Assembly (NCBI RefSeq): GCF_027460065.1
Contig: NZ_JAPYZZ010000001.1
Location: 128,864-192,863 of the forward strand
Length of the DNA stretch: 64,000 bases
Direction: 5' to 3'
Source of the DNA: Martinezella rhizogenes
GTDB taxonomy: Bacteria; Pseudomonadota; Alphaproteobacteria; Rhizobiales; Rhizobiaceae
Part shown: one piece after another, positions 27,172-36,553 of the stretch
Layout: each line of letters opens with the position of its first letter
Numbering within the stretch: position 1 is the stretch's first letter
Notes under the pieces: model-generated
The model's input: only the letters and a program-made list of their open reading frames with translations
Database searches by the model: none
What the model was told of the DNA's origin: nothing
Program-made: the position numbers and the translations under genes

Positions 27172-27666
27172 CTAACGGGTCAGCGCATCCAGTCGGTCGA
27201 TATCGGCTGGCGAAAAGACCTCGATACCGGCTTTTTCGAGCAGCGCCGCCGTCACGCCATTACCTGCGTGTTTGATCCCGGAGAACGAACCGTCATAGAT
27301 CGCGACTGATCCGCAGGACGGACTGCCGTCGATCAGCAGTGCGTGCGTGCAGCCACTGGCCATGGCGACGGCCAGCGCCTTTTCCGCACCGGCAATAAAC
27401 TCCGCCGTGACATCGCCGCCGGTTACCTCCAGCACGCGGGCGCGACCGTCCAGTACATCGAGACCGGAAGCCCCCTTCTCGATTTCCGCCGGTGGGCGCG
27501 GCACGGGCATGCCACCGGCCATTTCCGGACAGATGGTCACCAGCCTGCCCTCGCTTCGCCAGCGCTCTATTGTTGGGTGGGATAGGGGTTTGCCCTTGCC
27601 ATCGTAGCGGACGGGCTGGCCTAGGAGGCAGGCGCTGATGAGTATCTTGGGATGTGTGTGGGTCAA
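27172..27666 (-). CDS. DUF523 family protein
   Basis: The frame from TTG 27666 encodes 164 residues, the usual DUF523 length. Conserved pieces are ISACLLGQPVRYDGK (residues about 9-23), CPEMAGGMPVPRPPAEI and DGSPSCGS; the three cysteines suggest metal or redox chemistry. Function unknown. The same frame stays open to 27888 through the adjacent palindromic repeat, but that extension is proline/arginine-rich repeat translation and unlikely to be made. An AGGATG about nine bases upstream supports the TTG. Confidence 0.8.
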   Translation of the reverse strand: MTHTHPKILISACLLGQPVRYDGKGKPLSHPTIERWRSEGRLVTICPEMAGGMPVPRPPAEIEKGASGLDVLDGRARVLEVTGGDVTAEFIAGAEKALAVAMASGCTHALLIDGSPSCGSVAIYDGSFSGIKHAGNGVTAALLEKAGIEVFSPADIDRLDALTR

Positions 27667-27703
27667 TGGGAACTCATCCTGCGGCAGTCGAGACCGTGGC
27701 TTA

Positions 27704-27859
27704 CCCCCCCTCTGCCCTGCCGGGCATCTCCCCCTCAAGGGGGGAGATCGGCGAGAGGCATGCTCCCCGCTCTTCCCGAAACGTTCAATGTGGCTAAGAG
27801 GTCGCGACTGGTCGATCTCCCCCCTTGAGGGGGAGATGCCCGGCAGGGCAGAGGGGGGT
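27704..27859. repeat. Long inverted repeat, copy 1
   Basis: Arms at about 27704-27749 and 27814-27859 match over about 44 bases (core TGCCCTGCCGGGCATCTCCC then CTCAAGGGGGGAGATC). The loop is about 64 bases and contains AAACGTT. The same arms occur at 42262-42441. It separates the DUF523 gene from glyS and adds an artificial N-terminal extension to the DUF523 frame. Confidence 0.9.
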
Positions 27860-27897
27860 GAACCGCACACGCTGACATGCCCGGTCACAACGATCCC

Positions 27898-30264
27898 TTA
27901 CCCGGTGATCTTCGAGAAATCCGCAACCGTACCGGTTGCCTCGCGGATGGCCTTCAGCAGCGCCAGACGGTTGGCGCGGATGGCCGCATCCTCGTCATTA
28001 ACGAGCACATCCTCAAAGAACTTGTCGACGGGCGCACGAAGCGTCGAAAGCGCCTGCATGGCCGAGCGGAAATCCTCGCCTTCGACGGCCTTGGCGGCAT
28101 CGGCAGAGGCTGTCTTGATCGCCGCGTAGAGCGCCTTTTCGGCGTCGAGCTTCAAGAGCTCTTCCGAGACGCCATCGGCCACCACGGTGCCCTTCTTTTC
28201 CTCGGCGGCCAGAAGCTGGGTGGCGCGCTTGGCGCCCGCCAGAAGATTCCTGCCATCCTCGCCTGTGATGAACGCGGTGAGCGCCTCGACGCGGCGGGCG
28301 ATCATTAGCAGGTCGTCCGATTCTGGCGTAAGGACCGCGTCAATCAGATCGTAACGGGCGCCGAGATCGCGGAGATAGACCTTCAGGCGGTCGTGGAAGA
28401 AGGAGAGAAGGTCGCTGGGGCGCTCAGCCACATTCCTAAGGAATTCTCCTCCGTCATCGGGTGCATCTGTAAACTTCACATAATCAGCATACACCCGAGA
28501 AACTTCTTCCGCGCGCTCAGCGTCGGTCCATTCACGTCGTTTTGCAAACGCGATATCAAAGTACTGCTGTATCGGGAATCGAGCTTCACGATCTTTATTC
28601 TCGATTTCCATCATGATCAAAATCATTGGAATTCGAATTGCTTCACTTAGCGGCAGACGTACATTCCGCTCCAGCAAAACGCGCACCACACCCAGCGCCG
28701 CACGGCGCAGCGCAAAGGGGTCCTTCGAACCGGTCGGCTTCTCATCGATGGCCCAGAAACCGACGAGCGTATCGAGCTTGTCGGCGAGAGCAACCGTGAT
28801 CGCCACCTTGCCGGCTGGCAGGCGATCCGAGGGGCCTTGCGGCTTGTAGTGGTCTTCGATGGCGGCGGCGACGCTTTCGTTTTCGCCCTGAAGCGTCGCG
28901 TATTTGCGGCCCATCAGGCCCTGAAGCTCGGGGAACTCTCCCACGGCTTCCGTGCGCAGGTCGGCTTTCGCCAGTACCACGGCGCGGTCTACCAGCGCTT
29001 CATCGGCACCAACGACGGGGGCCAGCGCTTTTGCAAGTTCGCGAATACGGGTAACGCGCTCGCCCTGAGAGCCGAGCTTGGCATGGAACGTCACGTTCAG
29101 CGCATCCAGCTTCGCCATACGCTGGTCGAGCGGCTTTTTAAGGTCGAGGCCGAATTTCGCAGCCGAATCTTTGAGCGTTTCCAGATCGGGCAGATCGCCC
29201 TGGTCACGGTTCCAGAAATGGCGGGCGTCCGACAGGCGGGCGCGTACGACCTTACCATTGCCGTGGATGATTTCCTTGCCGCCGTCGCTTGCCTCGATGT
29301 TCGAGATCAGGATGAAGCGGTTGGAAAGGCCCTCTTCCGCACCCTGATTGCGGGTGACGAAACACTTCTGGTTGGTCTTGATGGTGAGGCGGATGATTTC
29401 TGCGGGGATCTGCAGGTAATCTTCCTCGAAGGTGCCCATCAGCACCTGCGGCCATTCGACGAGGCCGGAGACTTCTTCGAGAAGACCCTCGTCTTCCACG
29501 AGGTCGAGACCGTTGGCGAAGGCCAGATCCTTGGCGTCGTGCAGAATGATGTCCTTGCGGCGCTCGGCATCGAGAATGACCTTCGCCTTTTCGAGGCTTG
29601 AGACATAATCCTCGAAACGACGAACGGTAATCGGGCCCGGCGCGTGGAAACGGTGGCCATAGGTGACATTGCCGGCGACGATGCCGTCGATCACGAAAGG
29701 AATGACCTGCGTTTCGTCATGTTCGGGGCCGAACAGGCAGACGATGGATTGCAGCGGGCGCACCCAGCGCAGGCTTTCGGAGCCCTTGCCTTCGATGCCG
29801 GCATAGCTGGAACCCTTCGGCATGGAGGCCGGGCCGGAGCGCATGGATTTCGGCCAGGGGAAGGAGCGGATGATGCCGGGCATCACCTCGGCGATGATCT
29901 CTTCCGCCGGGCGGCCGGGCTTGTTGATGATGGCGATGTAAAAATCGCCCTTCTTCGGATCGGAAACAACCTGCGCTTCCGAGATATCGTTGAGGCCGGC
30001 GCCGCGCAGAAAGCCCTCGATGGCCTTTTCATTGGCGTCGGTGCGCGGGCCCTTCTTCTCCTCACGCACATCGGCGGAGCGGGCGTTGAGGCCGCGAATA
30101 TCCAGCGTCAGGCGGCGCGGCGTCCAATATTCGCGTGCGCCCTCATAGGTCAGCCCTCTCTCCACCAAGGCATCGGTGACGAGTTTCTTCAGATCGCCCG
30201 CCGCCTTGCGCTGCATGCGGGCGGGGATTTCCTCGGAGCGAAGTTCAAGCAGAAGATCGGGCAT
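27898..30264 (-). CDS. glyS: Glycyl-tRNA synthetase beta subunit
   Basis: The 788-residue beta subunit of the heterotetrameric bacterial glycyl-tRNA synthetase binds tRNA-Gly and works with GlyQ. It opens [18 protein letters not shown], and the HD-like and DALR-type anticodon-binding parts ([24 protein letters not shown], then [16 protein letters not shown]) are intact. E. coli GlyS is about 689 residues. The extra length includes residues about 529-611, encoded by 28430-28680, a stretch of about 46% GC between flanks of 58-72%. glyQ is on the same strand but separated by three unrelated genes. ATG 30264. Confidence 0.95.
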   Translation of the reverse strand: MPDLLLELRSEEIPARMQRKAAGDLKKLVTDALVERGLTYEGAREYWTPRRLTLDIRGLNARSADVREEKKGPRTDANEKAIEGFLRGAGLNDISEAQVVSDPKKGDFYIAIINKPGRPAEEIIAEVMPGIIRSFPWPKSMRSGPASMPKGSSYAGIEGKGSESLRWVRPLQSIVCLFGPEHDETQVIPFVIDGIVAGNVTYGHRFHAPGPITVRRFEDYVSSLEKAKVILDAERRKDIILHDAKDLAFANGLDLVEDEGLLEEVSGLVEWPQVLMGTFEEDYLQIPAEIIRLTIKTNQKCFVTRNQGAEEGLSNRFILISNIEASDGGKEIIHGNGKVVRARLSDARHFWNRDQGDLPDLETLKDSAAKFGLDLKKPLDQRMAKLDALNVTFHAKLGSQGERVTRIRELAKALAPVVGADEALVDRAVVLAKADLRTEAVGEFPELQGLMGRKYATLQGENESVAAAIEDHYKPQGPSDRLPAGKVAITVALADKLDTLVGFWAIDEKPTGSKDPFALRRAALGVVRVLLERNVRLPLSEAIRIPMILIMMEIENKDREARFPIQQYFDIAFAKRREWTDAERAEEVSRVYADYVKFTDAPDDGGEFLRNVAERPSDLLSFFHDRLKVYLRDLGARYDLIDAVLTPESDDLLMIARRVEALTAFITGEDGRNLLAGAKRATQLLAAEEKKGTVVADGVSEELLKLDAEKALYAAIKTASADAAKAVEGEDFRSAMQALSTLRAPVDKFFEDVLVNDEDAAIRANRLALLKAIREATGTVADFSKITG

Positions 30265-30362
30265 GGGATAAGGACTTTAATCTGTTGCAAAAGAGTGTCG
30301 CGGACTTAGCAAGACCAGCGGCAAAAGTCACCAGCTATCGGTTAAATTACCGCCAGCGCGCA

Positions 30363-32300
30363 TCACCAGCCGCCGCCGCCACCACCGCCGCCGCCAGAGC
30401 CGGAAAAACCACCGCCGCCACCGCCCGAAAAGCTGGAGCCGGAAGAGCTGACGGGCTGGGGAATGGTGGAGGCAATGGTATTGGCCATGGAGGTGGAAAA
30501 GCCGCCGATCCTGTCGCCAAAGCTGCCGTAATGACTGCCCGCATACCAGCCGGGCGCATAAGTTGCAGCAGCGGCACCGGCGGCAGCCGTTGCAAGCCAG
30601 GCCTCGAAGGTGCGGCTCCACGGTTTTTCGACGCCCAGCGCCACGGCATAGGGCAGCAATGTCTCGAAATGCTGTGGCGACATGGCAGGAGCGCCGGCCA
30701 TGTTCATCCGGTCCTTTTCCGCCAGCGTCAGATAGGTTCGGAGGCCTTCGATGCCATCCATCAGCTTGCGGCCGAGCGGGGTCGGCGCGCCCATCAGGAA
30801 CAGGAACAGTGCATTGGTGAGCACGATGCCGCCGATGGCGGCCAGCGCCAGCGACTTTGTATCGTGCGTCACATCCAGCAGGATTTGCGTGGCGATGCCG
30901 CCAATGGCCGAAAAGGCCACGAAACCGGCAAAGGCCAGCATGACGATGCCACCGATGCGCTTGCGCAGCGGTGCGCCGCGCGAGAACTGCCTGCCGATGC
31001 CAATCGACAGGATGCTGAAGAAGAAGGCGAAAAAGCCGAAGACGAGGACGGCGGCAATGGCGCTTTCATCGAGATCGCCGAACACCAGCGTCGCGATGAT
31101 GATGGCGATGCTGAAAAGAATGCCGAAGACGGTGTAACCGGCATTGCTGCGGTAATATTTGCCGCGATGTTCTTTTTCTATCGCCGCGCGGAACTGCTTG
31201 CCGACCTTCTCAACCTCCGCGCCATGGGCCTTGTCGATGGTCAGCGTCTCGCCCGAGCCGCCGATGGAGGAAAGCAGCGTCTTCTGGCCGGTCGGCAGAT
31301 CGGCAGCGGTTGCCTTTTCCGTGCGGCGAATGACGATGGAATTCTTCAGGTCTTCCAGAACGACGAAACCCTTTACCGCAAGGTCAAGGGCCGAGGCAGA
31401 GAGCGCCGTCCAGCCCGCGCCGGAAAAACCGCGATTATCGACATAATTGACCAGAGCCGGGGAAAGCCCTTCCGGCGCATCCCAGCGCGGCACGATCACG
31501 CCTCTGGCCGGATCGCGGCCCACCGCGAACCACGCCCGCAGGTAATAAAGCAGCACGGCGAAAAGCCCGCCGCCCGAAAGCAGGATGGCGAGATTGTCGC
31601 GCAGCCACCAGCCCGCCTCCTGCGAGCTATCAGGCGCGGCGATGGCCCCCTTGGCCAGCTTGACGGCGACCGTCATGCCTTCACCCACCGAAAATGGACG
31701 GGTGGAGGCGAAAAAGACTTCATTGCCTTCGCTGAGGATGCGGGCATCCTTGCCTTTCGCGCCCAGCGGACCGGTGAAGACGGCCGTATCGGTGGCCTTG
31801 ACGCCCTGCGGCAGAGTGATGGTCGCGGAAATCTCGCCCATCGGGAATTGCCAGCCATTGCCGGTGACGTTCCAGGTCAGTTCGTCATAATCGCTGAAAT
31901 AACGGATTTGCCGGGCGGTGGTGTAGGTGATCTGGAAGATGTGTTCGCCGGTCGGCAGAAAGCGGTCGGCGCTGCCGGTATAGATACGGATGCCGCCATC
32001 GATCGTTTCGGTGCGCCAGTTTTCCGGCGCGCCATCGCGCTCCACCGAAACGACGTTGAAATCCACCTTGGTGCGGCGGTTATTCGCATCCAGCGCATAA
32101 AGCGGGAAATCGCGGAAGATGCCGCGCTTGATGTTTTGGCCTTCAGCGCGGGCGGTGATGGTTTCCGTCACCGTCAGCTTGCCATCCGCCGCCACCTCGA
32201 CGACGGAATGGTAGGAGCGGATAAATTCCTCCGCAAAGGCCGGGAAGGCGGCGCCCAGCAAGACGAACAGCGCGAGAAGTCTTGCGGCGATGGTCTTCAC
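30363..32300 (-). CDS. DUF2207 family membrane protein with glycine-rich tail
   Basis: The 645-residue protein begins at GTG 32300 after GGAGGGATC. It has a signal peptide (MKTIAARLLALFVLLGAAFP, cleavage after AFA), an extracytoplasmic DUF2207 beta-rich domain (about residues 25-200) with SYHSVVEVAADGKLTVTETI, a membrane helix near 245, and two to four further helices around 410-500. The last 27 residues are almost all Gly and Ser, ending in Trp. Such proteins often pair with LemA in envelope-associated operons, and lemA is indeed two genes upstream. Function unresolved. It starts 22 bp after aroA ends, so the two are probably co-transcribed. Confidence 0.87.
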   Translation of the reverse strand: MKTIAARLLALFVLLGAAFPAFAEEFIRSYHSVVEVAADGKLTVTETITARAEGQNIKRGIFRDFPLYALDANNRRTKVDFNVVSVERDGAPENWRTETIDGGIRIYTGSADRFLPTGEHIFQITYTTARQIRYFSDYDELTWNVTGNGWQFPMGEISATITLPQGVKATDTAVFTGPLGAKGKDARILSEGNEVFFASTRPFSVGEGMTVAVKLAKGAIAAPDSSQEAGWWLRDNLAILLSGGGLFAVLLYYLRAWFAVGRDPARGVIVPRWDAPEGLSPALVNYVDNRGFSGAGWTALSASALDLAVKGFVVLEDLKNSIVIRRTEKATAADLPTGQKTLLSSIGGSGETLTIDKAHGAEVEKVGKQFRAAIEKEHRGKYYRSNAGYTVFGILFSIAIIIATLVFGDLDESAIAAVLVFGFFAFFFSILSIGIGRQFSRGAPLRKRIGGIVMLAFAGFVAFSAIGGIATQILLDVTHDTKSLALAAIGGIVLTNALFLFLMGAPTPLGRKLMDGIEGLRTYLTLAEKDRMNMAGAPAMSPQHFETLLPYAVALGVEKPWSRTFEAWLATAAAGAAAATYAPGWYAGSHYGSFGDRIGGFSTSMANTIASTIPQPVSSSGSSFSGGGGGGFSGSGGGGGGGGGW

Positions 32301-32322
32301 GGGCGATCCCTCCTTGATGGCT

Positions 32323-33600
32323 TCAGTGCTGCGGTTCGGCAGCGCTTTCCTTTTCCGTATAGTTGACGCCGAGCGAGGCGAGCGCCTTCCAGTAGCCCGG
32401 ATAGGTCTTGCCGACGCAGGCCGGGTTCTGGATCGCAATGCCGCCGATCTTCAGGGCCGCCAGCGCAAAGCTCATGGCGATGCGGTGGTCGGCAAAGGTA
32501 TCGATGGAAGCCTTGACCGTCTGGCCGGCCAGAGCCGGATCGGAATGCACGATCAGGTCGTCGCCTTCCTCATGCGCCAGACCATCGCGGATTTCGTTGA
32601 GGCCGAGCGAGACGGCGCGGATGCGGTCGCATTCCTTGACGCGCAGATTGGCGATGCCGACGAAACGCACCGGCGTCTCGTTGAAGGCGGCCAGAACCGC
32701 AATGGTCGGAATGGCGTCCTGCATCTGCGAACCGTCGATTTCGGCGGGCAGGTGCGGAAACTTTGCCATGACGCCGTAGGCCTTGGCATCCGGCTGGGTG
32801 AATTTGTCGGCCGGCGTGCCGATATCGATCACGCCGCCGGTCAGAAGCTCCGCGCCCCAGAGATAGGTGGCGGCGGAGGCATCCGGCTCGATGTGGAAAT
32901 CGGTTGCCGTGTAACCGGTTGGGTGCACGCGCCAAATGGCGTTGCTGACCCTTTCCACCTTCGCGCCGAAGGCTTCCATGGCCGAGGTGGTGAGATCGAT
33001 ATAGCCTTTCGCACCGATTTCCTCGCCCTTGAGGATGATATCGACCGGCTTGTCGCCGCAGGCGGCGGCCATCAGAAGCGCTGACACATATTGGCTGGAG
33101 AGGTTGGCATCGATGGTGACGCTGCCTTTCGGGAAACCCGTGCCCTTGCCGCAAACGGTGACGGGCGGGCAGCCGGTCGGCGCCTCCGCTTCGACACCGA
33201 GGGAGCGCAGCGCCTCCACCAGCGGCAGGATCGGGCGTTTACGCATGTGCTCGTCACCATCGATGATGACGGCACCGTCGACAAGTGCGGCAGCGGCGGT
33301 GAGGAACCGCGTGGCGGTGCCGGCATTGCCAAGGAAAAGCGGCTTTTCCGGCTGCTGCAAAACGCCCGTGCCTTCCACCACGAAAGTGGTGGCATCAGGC
33401 TCGGTCACCTTCACGCCCATCTCGCGCAGGGCTTCGGCCATATAAAGCGTGTCGTCACTCTTCAGTGCACCGGTCAGGCGGCTTTTGCCCTTGGCGAGGC
33501 CGGCGAGCAGCAGCGCGCGGTTGGTGATGGATTTGGAGCCGGGCGGCTCGACCTTGCCGGAAAGCGGGTGGCCGGGCGGGGTGATGGTCAGTTCGATCAT
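32323..33600 (-). CDS. aroA: 3-phosphoshikimate 1-carboxyvinyltransferase (EPSP synthase)
   Basis: This 425-residue protein catalyses the penultimate shikimate-pathway step, phosphoenolpyruvate plus shikimate 3-phosphate to EPSP, the glyphosate target. Landmarks are PPGSKSITNRALLLAGL (residues about 19-35), LFLGNAGTATRFLTAA (about 88-103), EHMRKRPI and TFADHRIAMSFALAA. The LxGNAGTAxR signature is the class I form, not the GNAATGCR form of the CP4-type class II enzyme known from Agrobacterium, so this may be a second paralogue. It lies between lemA and the DUF2207 gene. ATG 33600. Confidence 0.88.
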   Translation of the reverse strand: MIELTITPPGHPLSGKVEPPGSKSITNRALLLAGLAKGKSRLTGALKSDDTLYMAEALREMGVKVTEPDATTFVVEGTGVLQQPEKPLFLGNAGTATRFLTAAAALVDGAVIIDGDEHMRKRPILPLVEALRSLGVEAEAPTGCPPVTVCGKGTGFPKGSVTIDANLSSQYVSALLMAAACGDKPVDIILKGEEIGAKGYIDLTTSAMEAFGAKVERVSNAIWRVHPTGYTATDFHIEPDASAATYLWGAELLTGGVIDIGTPADKFTQPDAKAYGVMAKFPHLPAEIDGSQMQDAIPTIAVLAAFNETPVRFVGIANLRVKECDRIRAVSLGLNEIRDGLAHEEGDDLIVHSDPALAGQTVKASIDTFADHRIAMSFALAALKIGGIAIQNPACVGKTYPGYWKALASLGVNYTEKESAAEPQH

Positions 33601-33688
33601 GATCGTCGTCTTGTCAAAGAATGCGGCACGGAGCCGGATTATCGGAATTTGAGCAGGAGGTTTTTAAACCGTCAGAGGAAGGGCGTCC

Positions 33689-34240
33689 TCAGAATTTTAC
33701 CGTCGGCACGGCACGGTCGGCCGGATTGTCGATCTCGAAATAGGGCGCCTTGGTAAAGCCGAACTGGCCGGCGACCAGATTGGACGGGAAGCTCTCCACC
33801 TTGACGTTGAGATCGCGCGCGGCACCATTGTAATAACGGCGCGACATCTGGAGTTCGCCTTCGATGGTTTCAAGCGACCGCTGCAATTCCAGAAAGTTCG
33901 TGTTGGCTTTCAGATCGGGATAGGCTTCGGCGAGTGCAAAGAGCTTGCCGAGCGCCTGCGACAGCAGGCCTTCCGCCTGGGCCCGGCCTTCAACATCGCC
34001 AGCCGGCACGGCCTGCGCCCGGTTGCGCATGGCAATCACCTCCTCGAAGGTGCTTTTTTCATGCGCCGCATAACCTTTTACGGTCTCGATGAGGTTGGGG
34101 ATGAGATCGGTGCGGCGTTTCAGCTGCACATCGATGCCCGACCACGCCTCTTCCTTCATCTGCCGCGCCTTGACGAGGCCGTTATAGATGAAGACGACGT
34201 AAAGCGCGATTGCCGCGATGATTGCCAGCGTGATGAACAT
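33689..34240 (-). CDS. lemA: LemA family protein
   Basis: The 183-residue protein has one N-terminal membrane helix (MFITLAIIAAIALYVVFIYN) and the conserved LemA helical domain with QLKRRTDLIPNLIETVKGYA and NTNFLELQRSLETIEGELQ. The topology is a short N-terminus followed by an extracytoplasmic or membrane-associated helical bundle. ATG 34240 follows GGAGGGGTCGGGA. LemA genes often sit with DUF2207 or TPM-domain genes; here that partner is downstream with aroA between. Molecular role unknown in rhizobia. Confidence 0.92.
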   Translation of the reverse strand: MFITLAIIAAIALYVVFIYNGLVKARQMKEEAWSGIDVQLKRRTDLIPNLIETVKGYAAHEKSTFEEVIAMRNRAQAVPAGDVEGRAQAEGLLSQALGKLFALAEAYPDLKANTNFLELQRSLETIEGELQMSRRYYNGAARDLNVKVESFPSNLVAGQFGFTKAPYFEIDNPADRAVPTVKF

Positions 34241-34318
34241 TCCCGACCCCTCCTCAAGAGGCGCGGACGCCATGAGCGGCATCCGCACGTTAGACTGTTG
34301 CCCGCCTTAGATAGATCG

Positions 34319-35272
34319 TCAGGCGGCCCTGTTCCAGTTCAACCCGCCGGCATCCGTCAGCAGGAAGGCTTCGCCGCAGGCTTTCGCCAGCGTGCGCACG
34401 CGCAGGATATAGCTCTGGCGTTCCGTGACCGAAATTACGCCGCGCGCATCCAGAAGGTTGAAGACGTGGCTCGCCTTGATGCACTGGTCATAGGCCGGGA
34501 ACACGCATTTGTGCAGGCGCTGATTGTCGTTGTCACCGGGCGCACCGGCGGCGAGAAGCGCCAGGCATTCCTTTTCCGCATCGATGAAATGGCGGTGCAG
34601 CATGGCCGTATCGGCAAATTCGAAGTTGTGACGGGAATATTCCTGTTCGGCCTGCAAAAAGACGTCGCCATAGGAAATCTTCTCTTCGCCCTCGCGGCCG
34701 TTGAAGTTTAGGTCGTAGACATTGTCGACACCCTGAACATACATGGCCAGACGCTCCAGACCATAGGTCAGCTCACCCGCGACCGGCGAGCATTCAATGC
34801 CGCAAACCTGCTGGAAATAGGTGAACTGTGACACTTCCATGCCGTCGCACCAGCATTCCCAGCCAAGACCCCAGGCGCCGAGTGTCGGGCTTTCCCAGTC
34901 GTCTTCGACGAAGCGCACATCGTGCAGCAGCGGATCGAGACCGATGGCCTTCAGCGAACCGAGATACAGCTCCTGAAGATTAGAGGGGTTGGGCTTCAGG
35001 ATGACCTGATACTGGTAATAATGCTGCAACCGGTTGGGGTTTTCCCCGTAACGACCGTCCGACGGACGGCGCGACGGCTGCACATAGGCGGCCCTCCACG
35101 GCTTCGGGCCGAGTGCGCGCAGTGTCGTCGCCGGATGAAACGTACCCGCGCCCACTTCCATATCGTAGGGCTGCAGCACCGCGCAGCCCTTGTCGGCCCA
35201 GTAATTGTGCAGCGTCAGGATCAGTGCCTGAAAGGAACGCTTCGGGTTCATATGGTCGGGAATATCGGTCAT
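34319..35272 (-). CDS. glyQ: Glycyl-tRNA synthetase alpha subunit
   Basis: The 317-residue catalytic alpha subunit activates glycine and, with GlyS, charges tRNA-Gly. The class II aminoacyl-tRNA synthetase core is nearly invariant here: [34 protein letters not shown] and [18 protein letters not shown]. ATGs at 35281, 35272 and 35251 are all in frame and none has a clear Shine-Dalgarno; 35272 gives [14 protein letters not shown]. In many bacteria glyQ and glyS are adjacent, but here lemA, aroA and the DUF2207 gene come between. Confidence 0.95.
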   Translation of the reverse strand: MTDIPDHMNPKRSFQALILTLHNYWADKGCAVLQPYDMEVGAGTFHPATTLRALGPKPWRAAYVQPSRRPSDGRYGENPNRLQHYYQYQVILKPNPSNLQELYLGSLKAIGLDPLLHDVRFVEDDWESPTLGAWGLGWECWCDGMEVSQFTYFQQVCGIECSPVAGELTYGLERLAMYVQGVDNVYDLNFNGREGEEKISYGDVFLQAEQEYSRHNFEFADTAMLHRHFIDAEKECLALLAAGAPGDNDNQRLHKCVFPAYDQCIKASHVFNLLDARGVISVTERQSYILRVRTLAKACGEAFLLTDAGGLNWNRAA

Positions 35273-35381
35273 TGCAGTCATCGCGGCGTTAGGAGGATAA
35301 GTAAGCAGTGACTTACTTCGGATGCGGACTGGTGCCACGGCAGGGCGTGGGGGTCAAGGTTTTATGCGTAAAGCCGCAGCC

Positions 35382-35576
35382 TTACGCCTCATCCTCGCGC
35401 TTCACCCGGTATTCGCCGGTTTCGGGGTCCTTGATCAGCGTGCCGATGGCGCCGGTCTGGCGTTCCTTTTCGCGCTGTTTCGATTTCGCCGACAGCTTTT
35501 CCGCGTCGCGAACAAAGCGGCGATAGAGGATGATGGACCCCACCACCAGAAGAAGAATTGTAATGAGCTGCGCCAT
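35382..35576 (-). CDS. Small single-pass membrane protein
   Basis: This 64-residue protein has one N-terminal helix (residues about 3-20, LITILLLVVGSIILYRRF) followed by a charged cytoplasmic tail with many Lys, Arg and Glu. I recognise similar short proteins beside this protease in rhizobia but no named family. ATG 35576 is preceded by GCAGGAATAAGG, and the S49 peptidase gene ends 20 bp upstream on the same strand, so the two probably form an operon. A role as accessory to the membrane peptidase is only an inference. Confidence 0.75.
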   Translation of the reverse strand: MAQLITILLLVVGSIILYRRFVRDAEKLSAKSKQREKERQTGAIGTLIKDPETGEYRVKREDEA

Positions 35577-35596
35577 AAGGCCTTATTCCTGCGACA

Positions 35597-36466
35597 TCAT
35601 AGACCGAAACGCGACCACAATGCCTTTTCTTCGGCAACCTCCGCAAGACCCGAGACGGCGCCTGCCGCGAGCCTTTCTGCATTGAGGCCGAGCGCCGCAT
35701 TCACGCCAGGCACTTTTTTGCCGAACAGCGAGCGCCCGCCGCTGACGAGCTGAAGCTTGACCTTTGTCCCGTAACGGCGGCGCAGAACCTCCCGCATGTC
35801 GCCCAGCCCGTCGATCAGGCCGAGGTCGAGGCCGCGCATGCCGGTCCAGAACAAGCCGGAGAAGATCGCCTCGTCGCCCTTCAGCTTCGAGCCGCGGCGC
35901 ATCTTGACCATATCAATGAAGACATTGTGGATTTCGACCTGCAACGACTTGAGGTAATCGATATCGCCTTCCTTTTCCGGCTGGAACGGATCGAGGATGA
36001 CCTTGTTTTCGCCGGCCGTATAGACGCGGCGCTCCACGCCGATCTTCCGCAGCATTTCCGGAAAACCGAAGCCGCCGGATACGACACCGATCGAACCGAC
36101 GATGGAGGTGGGGTCGGCGATGATCTCGTCGCCGGCAAGTGCGATCATATAACCGCCGGAGGCCGCCACGTCTTCCACGAAGATCAGGACCTTCTTGTCC
36201 TTTTCCTCGGCAAGCTGGCGGATACGGTTATAGATCATCCGCGCCTGCACCGGCGAACCGCCGGGAGAATTCAGAGAGATGGCGACGGCCGGGGCGTCCT
36301 TGACGGCAAAGGCCTTTTCAAGCAACGGCGCATAGGAGGCGAGATTGAGGGCGGGGCGGAACTGGTTGCCGCCGGCCATGATCGCGCCCTGCATGCGCAC
36401 GACGGGGATGACGAGCTCTTTTTTGCGAAAGCGTTTCGGCACCAGATACTTCAGAAAACCCACCAA
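35597..36466 (-). CDS. S49 family peptidase (SppA/SohB-like)
   Basis: The 289-residue serine peptidase is of the short SppA type. The Ser-Lys dyad appears as S103 in VAASGGYM and K155 in AGENKVILDP, 52 residues apart as in Bacillus SppA. NSPGGSPVQA forms the usual substrate-binding loop. It would degrade signal peptides or membrane-bound fragments at the inner membrane. There is no strong N-terminal membrane helix in this form, only a short hydrophobic and basic start; the downstream small membrane protein might supply an anchor (inference). The start is GTG 36466. Confidence 0.9.
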   Translation of the reverse strand: MVGFLKYLVPKRFRKKELVIPVVRMQGAIMAGGNQFRPALNLASYAPLLEKAFAVKDAPAVAISLNSPGGSPVQARMIYNRIRQLAEEKDKKVLIFVEDVAASGGYMIALAGDEIIADPTSIVGSIGVVSGGFGFPEMLRKIGVERRVYTAGENKVILDPFQPEKEGDIDYLKSLQVEIHNVFIDMVKMRRGSKLKGDEAIFSGLFWTGMRGLDLGLIDGLGDMREVLRRRYGTKVKLQLVSGGRSLFGKKVPGVNAALGLNAERLAAGAVSGLAEVAEEKALWSRFGL

Positions 36467-36553
36467 TCAATCCTCGCAGCAATTGCTCTATCGTCATCGA
36501 TGTATGTATCGCCCGGCAAAACACAATGGTTTGCCGATGGCATCACCCGATAT

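Noticed and set aside
30285..32366. 693-codon plus-strand ORF
   Set aside because: Shadow of the DUF2207 gene, which has a signal peptide, helices and ribosome site.
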